From: Candidatus Cloacimonadota bacterium
GTDB lineage: Bacteria; Cloacimonadota; Cloacimonadia; Cloacimonadales; TCS61
Length of the DNA: 5,327 bases
Reading direction: 5' to 3'
Assembly (NCBI GenBank): GCA_003647825.1
Contig: QMNP01000137.1
Coordinates: 1 to 5,327, forward strand
This document shows, one piece after another, positions 1 to 5,327 of the stretch (positions are counted from its first letter, which is position 1; each line of letters begins with the position of its first letter). The position numbers and the translations under genes are program-made. The notes below the pieces were generated by a model that saw only the letters and a list, made by a program, of their open reading frames with translations, did not search any database and was not told where the DNA came from.

Positions 1-5
1 ATAGT

Positions 6-129
6 AGGAAGAGAGTGTATCAAAATAGACTGGTTGACCCCATAATTCTATTCATCCACAACACTCTTCCCGAGAACATAAACTAATTATCATCATGGTG
101 ATGTCAAAATATTTGTGGACTCTCTTCCT
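6..129. repeat. Long-range inverted repeat with alternative pairings
   Basis: An 11-base arm, AGGAAGAGAGT (6-16), is perfectly complementary to ACTCTCTTCCT (119-129). A second pair, TCCACAA (55-61) and TTGTGGA (113-119), nests inside it. A third segment, ACACTCTTCC (61-70), can also pair with 7-18 if two bases are bulged, so the left arm has two possible partners. This could be a short non-autonomous mobile element, the remnant of an insertion sequence, or a structured leader. No target-site duplication is visible next to the arms, and no coding region overlaps it. The pairings are read directly from the sequence; the function is unknown. Confidence 0.45.
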
Positions 130-149
130 TCAATTTGTAGTGAAGGAGG
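124..149 (+). repeat. Hairpin, 9-bp stem
   Basis: CTTCCTTCA (124-132) pairs with TGAAGGAGG (141-149) through nine pairs including one G-T, with an 8-base loop. No T-run follows, so it is not a standard intrinsic terminator. It overlaps the right arm of the larger inverted repeat, so the two structures cannot both form. Close by, TTATTCTT (163-170) and AAGAATAA (173-180) form a short perfect palindrome. Confidence 0.4.
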
Positions 150-190
150 GCAGAATGAGTGGTTATTCTTGTAAGAATAAGTTTGAGTAA

Positions 191-232
191 TTTCATTTCG
201 GTTAATATTTAATTTAACAAGTTGAAATGAAA
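191..232 (+). promoter_or_regulatory. Nested hairpin upstream of gene 1
   Basis: TTTCATTTC (191-199) is perfectly complementary to GAAATGAAA (224-232). Inside it, GTTAA (201-205) pairs with TTAAC (214-218). The structure ends 14 bases before the Shine-Dalgarno of gene 1. It could be a 5' leader hairpin, a dyad operator in the promoter region, or the weak terminator of a gene upstream of the window. The right arm contains the in-frame ATG at 227, which argues that this ATG is not the real start. The role is inferred. Confidence 0.35.
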
Positions 233-246
233 AACAAAAATCTTAT

Positions 247-251
247 GGAGG
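247..251 (+). promoter_or_regulatory. Ribosome binding site of gene 1
   Basis: GGAGG lies 5 bases before the ATG at 257. This spacing selects 257 over the in-frame ATGs at 227 and 245, neither of which has a comparable site and both of which would put charged residues ahead of the signal peptide. Confidence 0.8.
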
Positions 252-256
252 AAAAA

Positions 257-2575
257 ATGAAGAAAGTATATATAATAGCTTTTCTAGTAATAAGTCAATT
301 TATATTTGCAACAACTTACTTTGTAGGCCCTACACAAACATATACCGATATTCAAAGTGCTATCAATGTTGCTACAAATGGTGATGATATAATTGTTGAT
401 CCAGGTGAATATAACTCAATAAGTTATGGTATAAAGAATCTTACAATTTCCAGTAGATATCCTGAAACTAATAATTCATACTATATTGATAACACGATAA
501 TTGCTGGAGATAATGATTATGTAGTAACCATCAACAGTAACGGACAATCTGAGTTGAATGGATTTACCATAATAAACGGAATCTATGGAGTCAATGCAAG
601 CCAACCTTGCACTCCTGATCTTACAAAAATTCTGAATTGTGTAATAAGAAGTAACACAGAAATTGGGATTAGATATTTTAATGGTTTTCCAGGTAGTTTA
701 TTAGTTGATAATTGCACAATAACTCAAAGTGCAATTGGATTAAAAGTTGTGGGATTTAATACTTCCACTATTAAAAACTCATATATATCGGATATTGAGG
801 AGTATGGTATATTTCTTTACGGAACGGATCCAATGGAATCACCAATTACGTTCAATATAGATAACTGTGAAATAAGTGGATGCGAAAATGAAGCTGTGCA
901 TTTAGATTTTGTTACAGTTAATGTAAATAAAAGTGTATTCAGTTTCAATGAAATTGTTTTTAAAGAAATATATTATGTAGCTATGCCAAGTTGGTTAATA
1001 ATTGACAATGCTACTATTACTGAGAATGAAACTGTCTTCTCTTCATTCCACAATAACTCTCCAACATATCATGCAATTACTATTAATAACTCTATAATTT
1101 GGGATAATACAAATAATTTAAACATTCCTACGTCAGATATTACATATTCAGATATTCAAGGAGGCTATACTGGCGATGGCAATATCAATGATGATCCAAT
1201 TTTTGTTGATGCTGCTAATGGAAACTATTCCCTTACTTGGAATTCAGATGATAAATCCCCATGCATCGATACGGGTGATCCCAATCAACTATACAATGAT
1301 CCGGATGGTACCAGAGCTGACATGGGTGCTTTTTGTGCTATAGAGCATCGTATAGATACAGTTGAATTGCCTTCTCCATCTGTAAGTAACGGGTGGAAAT
1401 GGCTTTCTTTCCCGGCACTCGATGTTGTACTTGATGATGCTGATATTGCTGGAGTTTTATTATATGACATCATGTATCCAGTATTGTCATCAGATCTCGA
1501 TAACGTAGAAGCTGAAACTTATACAATTGAATATAATGATCAGGTAGAAGTATGGGAAAATGATTGGAGACAATTTCTACGTACCGAAGGCTTTAAATTC
1601 CACATGAATAATTCTGCAACTTTGGATGTATGTGGTTTTAAAGAACCAGATAATACGACAATATCCTTAGCTGGAAACAATGTGGAGAACTGGGTTGGCT
1701 ACTGGCTGGAAGAGACTCAGCATGTTAGTGATGCCTTTAGTGAGTATTGGGACGGAGAAAGTATTAATTTTATACAACATCAAAGTTGGAGTGCAGTATT
1801 TTGGAATAATGAATGGGTTTACAAAATGACAGCTGAGCAACAACCAACAATTTCTTATGGAGATATGGTTATTGTGAAAAGTAGAACTGTTATCAGTAAT
1901 TTTTCCTGGGCCAATGACACATTTGCAGTGCAAAGATCTGCATTTCCGGAAACTGAATATTTTAGTTTCGAAGAACAAGCTGAATATACGCCAATCTATG
2001 TTGAACTTAATGAAGCAAATTTACCACAAGAGATAGGTGCATTTGTAAATGGGATATGTATTGGAGCTGCCGTTGTAGAGAATCCATTAGCTCAGATCAA
2101 TGCATACACAATAAATCCATTAGGAGATGTTGTACTGGAACTATACTTTAATTCTAGATGTACCAATGAGACTATCTCTAAATATAATTGCGGAACTTTT
2201 GAAAATCCTAACATTGTAAACCAGCAAATTAACACTGCAGAGGATACAAATGCCTGGTTCGTTTCATTGAGAGGAGATTCGAGCATAATCCCTGCACTAG
2301 AAAAAGTAACTCTGTCCAATTATCCTAATCCCTTTAATCCAACTACTACGATTTCATACAATATTCCTAAAGAAGGAGTTGTTACACTCGAGATCTATAA
2401 TATAAAAGGACAACTCGTAAAACAGCTTGTATCGGGTACACAACCGGAAGGATATTATGATGTGGTTTGGAATGGCAAAGACGATTCTGGAAAACAGGTT
2501 TCCAGCGGGATTTATTACTATCAAATAACAGCCTGTGGAAAGTCAATAAACAAGAAAATGTTGATGTTGAAGTAA
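257..2575 (+). CDS. Secreted beta-helix protein with type IX secretion sorting domain
   Basis: The protein has 772 residues, starting at the ATG that follows a GGAGG site. Residues 1-18 form a signal peptide (MKK, hydrophobic core, probable cut after FIFA). Residues 19 to about 360 form a right-handed parallel beta-helix. It opens with the usual YTDIQSAI...DDIIVDPGEY cap, continues with repeated coils of the type IDNCTI/INNSII, and closes with CIDTGDP (336-342) and DMGAF (355-359), the pattern found in choice-of-anchor Q proteins. A Trp-rich module follows (about 379-545: GWKWLSFP at 379, ENWVGYW at 477, ISYGDMVIV at 532). Then comes a beta-rich module containing GAFVNG (594-599). The C-terminal 85 residues (688-772) begin NYPNPFNP, contain IYNIKGQ and WNGKDDSGK, and end KKMLMLK, as in type IX (Por) type A sorting domains. 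Known for the family: export across the outer membrane followed by release or surface anchoring. Inferred: adhesion or glycan binding. No catalytic residues were recognised, so enzyme activity is not claimed. The gene is intact. Confidence 0.88.
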   Translation: MKKVYIIAFLVISQFIFATTYFVGPTQTYTDIQSAINVATNGDDIIVDPGEYNSISYGIKNLTISSRYPETNNSYYIDNTIIAGDNDYVVTINSNGQSELNGFTIINGIYGVNASQPCTPDLTKILNCVIRSNTEIGIRYFNGFPGSLLVDNCTITQSAIGLKVVGFNTSTIKNSYISDIEEYGIFLYGTDPMESPITFNIDNCEISGCENEAVHLDFVTVNVNKSVFSFNEIVFKEIYYVAMPSWLIIDNATITENETVFSSFHNNSPTYHAITINNSIIWDNTNNLNIPTSDITYSDIQGGYTGDGNINDDPIFVDAANGNYSLTWNSDDKSPCIDTGDPNQLYNDPDGTRADMGAFCAIEHRIDTVELPSPSVSNGWKWLSFPALDVVLDDADIAGVLLYDIMYPVLSSDLDNVEAETYTIEYNDQVEVWENDWRQFLRTEGFKFHMNNSATLDVCGFKEPDNTTISLAGNNVENWVGYWLEETQHVSDAFSEYWDGESINFIQHQSWSAVFWNNEWVYKMTAEQQPTISYGDMVIVKSRTVISNFSWANDTFAVQRSAFPETEYFSFEEQAEYTPIYVELNEANLPQEIGAFVNGICIGAAVVENPLAQINAYTINPLGDVVLELYFNSRCTNETISKYNCGTFENPNIVNQQINTAEDTNAWFVSLRGDSSIIPALEKVTLSNYPNPFNPTTTISYNIPKEGVVTLEIYNIKGQLVKQLVSGTQPEGYYDVVWNGKDDSGKQVSSGIYYYQITACGKSINKKMLMLK

Positions 2576-2584
2576 ATGCATAAT

Positions 2585-2633
2585 ACCTTACGAAGGTTGT
2601 TGAACTTTCACTTATTCTCGACCTTCGTAAGGT
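2585..2633. terminator. 13-bp inverted repeat, probable terminator of gene 1
   Basis: ACCTTACGAAGGT (2585-2597) and ACCTTCGTAAGGT (2621-2633) are perfect reverse complements separated by 23 bases, starting 9 bases after the stop of gene 1. Position and strength suit transcription termination, possibly in both directions, but no T-run follows on the plus strand. Each arm is itself nearly palindromic (ACCTT-ACG-AAGGT), which is unusual for a simple terminator and also fits a REP-like repeat or a protein-binding or recombination site. Confidence 0.5.
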
Positions 2634-2657
2634 TATTGATCGTTATATAAATATGAA

Positions 2658-2719
2658 TGTCATTTCCAAGGAATCGGGAATCCATGAAATTGAGATCCCC
2701 AGTCAAGCTGAGGATGATA
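2658..2719. repeat. Small dispersed-repeat-like palindromic element
   Basis: The ends TGTCAT (2658-2663) and ATGATA (2714-2719) are complementary except for one wobble. Inside are two hairpins: ATTTCC (2662-2667) with GGGAAT (2676-2681), and ATCCCCAG (2695-2702) with CTGAGGAT (2708-2715; one mismatch). The layout TGTCATTCC..GGGAATCC....GATCCCC..GGGATGA recalls short non-coding elements scattered through many bacterial genomes, here with decayed arms. It sits directly before the ribosome binding site of gene 2. The resemblance is from memory; the copy number in this genome cannot be seen. Confidence 0.5.
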
Positions 2720-2722
2720 ATA

Positions 2723-2729
2723 AGAGGTG
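2723..2729 (+). promoter_or_regulatory. Ribosome binding site of gene 2
   Basis: AGAGGTG lies 7 bases before the ATG at 2737, immediately after the repeat element. The ATG at 2653, in the same frame, has no such site and would translate through the repeat, so 2737 is preferred. Confidence 0.65.
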
Positions 2730-2736
2730 TAAGTTC

Positions 2737-5064
2737 ATGAAAATAAAATTTATTCTTTTCTTCGTGTTAATTAGTGTAAATTCGTGGTTACAATCTGTTA
2801 CCTGGCACATCAAACAAGACGGTACCGGCGACTTCACTACAATTCAGGAAGGTATCAATGCTTCTACAAATTCCGACACTGTTCTTGTTCATCCGGGAAC
2901 GTATTATGAAAATCTGAACATGAATGAAAAGAACATTGTCTTTGCCAGTTTGGAATTGATCACAGGTGATCCGCAATACATCAGTACAACCATTATCGAT
3001 GGTCAACGACTTCTAAGTTGTATAGATATTCAAAACATTACGATAGGTGCTACGATACAGGGTTTTACAATTCGTAATGGATATGGAACATTCTACAATA
3101 CATCAGCCGGTGGTGGTATTCTATCTCAAACTGTAGAAAATACTTTTATTGTTAATTGTTGGTTTACAGATAATGTAGCAACTCTTGGAGGAGCTATTTG
3201 CTCTGTTCAATCCAACCTTACATTTTCTGGTTTGAGGATAGTTCATAACTCAGCAGGTTACGGAGGTGCAATTAGCATTTATTATAACAATACGATTACT
3301 TTTGATAATTTAAATTTATGTTCTATTTATAATAACAATGCAGGCAAAGGAGCTGATCTTTATATCAAGGAAACTGGTCATATAAATGTTATAGTAGATA
3401 CATTTTCTGTTTTCAATCCGGATAATTATTTTGCCGAATATCTTGATGGTTCCACATATACGTTCAACATACAACATAATTGGATGGAATTAATTCCCCA
3501 TGACATGTATGTAGCATCCAACGGAGACGATAATAATAGCGGACTAAATTCTCAAGAACCTTTGAGAAACATCAGTTGGGCTGTAAGACGCATCTATGCT
3601 GACGAACAAAATCCCTGTACGGTGTATGTTGCTGAAGGAACATATTCATGGGAGGAAAATCAACAGGTTTATCCTATCGGATGCAAAGAATATGTCTCGA
3701 TTATTGGAGAAGATATGAATTCAACTTTTCTATATAATGATTTTTCAAGAGTTACTTTAATTGGGAAAAATTTAAATAGTACAATCGAGATAAAAAACTT
3801 CACAATACAAAATGATCCTGAAAGATATACTGCTGGATTAATAGGTTTTAGTTATGTCGAGTTAGTGAAATTATCAAATATTAATATTTCTAACAATTCA
3901 AACCTTGAACGAATTTTATCTAGTACTTTTATTAACAATCACTTTGAAAATTTAATTGTTTCCAATAATATTACAAATGGCACTAACTCCGGTTTAGGAC
4001 TCCATAATAATGCTGGATATATGAAAAACTGTATTATAGCAAATAATGAAAATACTCAACAATCTATTGGTCCTGAAGTTGCTATGCAATTGGCAGCAGG
4101 TGGAGATTTTTTGATAGAAAATTGTAAATTTTCCGGTAATCACTCTACCAGCTCTGAAGGAAGAATAATAAGAACTACTAATTGTAATGGGAATGAACCA
4201 TCAATCAGTTTCAATAATTGCCTGATAGCAGATAACAGTATTGGCAGCAATTACATTTGTCAGAATTTCAATTACGATGGTTTGACCGAATTTAATAATT
4301 GTACTATAGTGAATAACACAGCCAGCGGCGGTTTTTACAGTTCGGCTTTATATAATTACGGTGATGTGAATATCACCAATACAATTATGTGTAACAACAC
4401 CCAATATGAAGTTATGATGGTGGATGATACCTCAAATGGTTATGTTTATGAACTGAACGTTGATCAAAGCAATATTCAAGATGGTGAAGCTGGCATTTAT
4501 AATATGAATAACGCCAACATCATCAACTGGAACGAAGGCAATATCGACGAAGATTCTCTTTTTCTACTATCTGGGGATAATCCTTATCAGCTTGCAGAAT
4601 TCTCTCCTTGTATAGATGCCGGCACAACGGATACAACAGGTTTGTTTCTACCTCCTTGGGATATTCTCCATCATGATCGTATTTGGGACGGCGATGAAAA
4701 TGGAACAGCTATTATAGATATGGGATGTTATGAATTCGGAGCACCATCAATAGTTAGTGTAGAAGATCCAGTTGTTATTATTGAAGATGAGATCAGTCTA
4801 ACAAACTATCCCAATCCGTTCAATCCCGACACGACAATATCTTTCAACCTTCCTGTATCTGGAAAAATAAATCTTATAATTTATAATATCAAAGGGCAGA
4901 AGGTTAAAACTCTGATGGATTGCTTTACTTCAGCAGGTATGTTCAGACTTATCTGGAATGGTAAAAATGATAATAGGAAAAGTGTTGCCAGCGGTGAATA
5001 TATTGCGATTTTAAAAGTGAATAATAAAGAAATGACAACAAGAAAAATGATGTTAATGAAATAA
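2737..5064 (+). CDS. Secreted tandem beta-helix protein with type IX secretion sorting domain
   Basis: The protein has 775 residues from the ATG at 2737. Residues 1-20 form a signal peptide (MKIK, hydrophobic core, probable cut near WLQS). The first beta-helix (about 21-250) opens with DGTGDFTTIQEGINA and DTVLVHPGTYYEN, then has glycine-rich coils (GGGI, GGAI) typical of pectin-lyase-like folds. A second helix opens at about 257 with MYVASNGDDNNSG and PLRNISWAVRRI, the start pattern of DUF1565-type helices. It runs through many Asn-rich coils to CIDAG (625-629) and DMGCYEFG (661-668). A short acidic linker leads to the sorting domain (690-775), beginning NYPNPFNP, with IYNIKGQ and WNGKND, ending RKMMLMK. 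It is a paralogue of the gene before it, closest in the tail, but lacks that protein's Trp-rich module and carries a second helix instead. Location: cell surface or outside, by analogy with the family. Function is probably adhesion or polysaccharide interaction; no active-site residues were identified. The gene is intact. Confidence 0.88.
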   Translation: MKIKFILFFVLISVNSWLQSVTWHIKQDGTGDFTTIQEGINASTNSDTVLVHPGTYYENLNMNEKNIVFASLELITGDPQYISTTIIDGQRLLSCIDIQNITIGATIQGFTIRNGYGTFYNTSAGGGILSQTVENTFIVNCWFTDNVATLGGAICSVQSNLTFSGLRIVHNSAGYGGAISIYYNNTITFDNLNLCSIYNNNAGKGADLYIKETGHINVIVDTFSVFNPDNYFAEYLDGSTYTFNIQHNWMELIPHDMYVASNGDDNNSGLNSQEPLRNISWAVRRIYADEQNPCTVYVAEGTYSWEENQQVYPIGCKEYVSIIGEDMNSTFLYNDFSRVTLIGKNLNSTIEIKNFTIQNDPERYTAGLIGFSYVELVKLSNINISNNSNLERILSSTFINNHFENLIVSNNITNGTNSGLGLHNNAGYMKNCIIANNENTQQSIGPEVAMQLAAGGDFLIENCKFSGNHSTSSEGRIIRTTNCNGNEPSISFNNCLIADNSIGSNYICQNFNYDGLTEFNNCTIVNNTASGGFYSSALYNYGDVNITNTIMCNNTQYEVMMVDDTSNGYVYELNVDQSNIQDGEAGIYNMNNANIINWNEGNIDEDSLFLLSGDNPYQLAEFSPCIDAGTTDTTGLFLPPWDILHHDRIWDGDENGTAIIDMGCYEFGAPSIVSVEDPVVIIEDEISLTNYPNPFNPDTTISFNLPVSGKINLIIYNIKGQKVKTLMDCFTSAGMFRLIWNGKNDNRKSVASGEYIAILKVNNKEMTTRKMMLMK

Positions 5065-5143
5065 AGTTGCTTGTAACAAACGTGCCCACAATCAGCAAGA
5101 AGAGAAATAGAAAGAATCGTGGCGCACGTAAAACATTAGCTAC
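5065..5143. other. Non-coding 3' flank of gene 2 / presumed 5' exon of intron
   Basis: There is no open frame and no clear intrinsic terminator after gene 2. The stretch contains AATCAGCAAG (5090-5099), a perfect complement of intron bases 5190-5199, and CGCACGTA (5123-5130), a perfect complement of 5141-5148 across the presumed splice junction. If the intron call is right, the last six bases, AGCTAC (5138-5143), would be the intron-binding site IBS1. Confidence 0.4.
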
Positions 5144-5327
5144 GTGCGACAAGAAGTTGCATAAGTAAATGTGGGACGGTGAGCTGAAACTTGCTGATTC
5201 CACTTGGTTTTTCACAACCAGAAGCCTACCGGGATGTGCGTTGAAAGTAATTTCGGGGTGCTAAGCTCTCGGAACAACGATTACTGTTGAGGATTGATCG
5301 TGAGGTCAAACCGAATCTGCCAGCAGA
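5144..5327 (+). mobile_element. Group II intron, 5' part of domain I (cut by window end)
   Basis: The segment starts GTGCGAC, matching the GUGYG 5' end of group II introns, and folds well along its whole length. Stem 5146-5150/5156-5160 is followed by ATAAGTAAAT, much like the start of the Lactococcus LtrB intron. A long stem follows, 5171-5183 with 5190-5203 (loop CTGAAA, one bulge). Next are TGGTT/AACCA (5205-5209/5216-5220) and CCGGGA/TCTCGG (5229-5234/5267-5272). The latter encloses 5236-5246/5251-5261, which is capped by GTAA. Finally TTGATC/GGTCAA (5294-5299/5304-5309) is capped by GTGA. GTAA and GTGA are both GNRA tetraloops, as used for tertiary contacts in these ribozymes. The reverse transcriptase/maturase and domains II-VI would lie downstream, outside the window. 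Another structured RNA is the main alternative. The intron subclass was not assigned. Confidence 0.72.

Noticed and set aside
91..103. Short palindrome CATCATGGTGATG
   Set aside because: Only five base pairs around a 3-base centre; not distinguishable from chance.
182..216. Possible Bacteroidota-like promoter, TTTG at 182 with TAATATTT at 203 or TAATTTA at 210
   Set aside because: Spacing and the second box fit the consensus only loosely in very AT-rich DNA, so chance matches are expected.
1285..3006. Minus-strand frames of 62-103 codons within this span (1285-1473, 1667-1978, 2092-2319, 2788-3006)
   Set aside because: All lie antisense to well-supported coding sequence and show no recognisable domain; they are shadows of the real genes.
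5074..5082. TAACAAACG just after gene 2, resembling the start of an integron attC site
   Set aside because: No matching GTTRRRY partner with the right imperfect palindrome is seen within attC distance, and the following sequence is better explained as a group II intron.
5123..5148. Class C group II intron inserted after a terminator hairpin
   Set aside because: The inverted repeat includes intron bases rather than lying wholly in the exon, and the long domain I stems seen here do not by themselves support class C; subclass left open.
4949..5215. Minus-strand 88-codon frame with hydrophobic stretches
   Set aside because: It runs antisense through the conserved sorting domain of gene 2 and into the structured intron RNA; no ribosome binding site or family motif was recognised.

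Overview
The window is AT-rich bacterial DNA with two large same-strand genes (257-2575 and 2737-5064). Each encodes a secreted protein with a signal peptide, a right-handed parallel beta-helix (pectin-lyase-like fold) and a C-terminal type IX secretion (Por) sorting domain that starts with NYPNPFNP and ends in a Lys/Met-rich tail. This combination, plus a Trp-rich module in the first protein, is typical of the FCB superphylum. Candidatus Cloacimonadota is my best guess from the style of the proteins, but the sequence alone does not prove it.

Layout. 1-226: no gene; inverted repeats that could fold in competing ways, then a nested hairpin just before gene 1. 257-2575: gene 1, beta-helix plus two accessory modules plus sorting tail. 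2576-2736: intergenic, with a 13-bp perfect inverted repeat (probable terminator or palindromic repeat), then a roughly 62-bp element with degenerate complementary ends that resembles the small dispersed repeats of many bacterial genomes. 2737-5064: gene 2, two beta-helix domains in tandem plus sorting tail. 5065-5143: short non-coding stretch. 5144-5327: highly structured RNA-like sequence that I read as the 5' part of domain I of a group II intron, cut by the window end; its reverse transcriptase would lie beyond the window.

The two proteins are probably exported by Sec, then carried across the outer membrane by a type IX system and released or anchored at the surface, where the beta-helices would act as adhesins or polysaccharide-binding/-degrading proteins. 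No catalytic residues could be assigned. The genes are paralogous in their ends but differ in their middles, and the hairpin between them suggests separate or only partly coupled transcription. The most unusual items are the intron edge with complementary sequences crossing or flanking its splice junction, the recurring Trp-rich module of gene 1, and the repeat element that creates a false N-terminal extension of gene 2.
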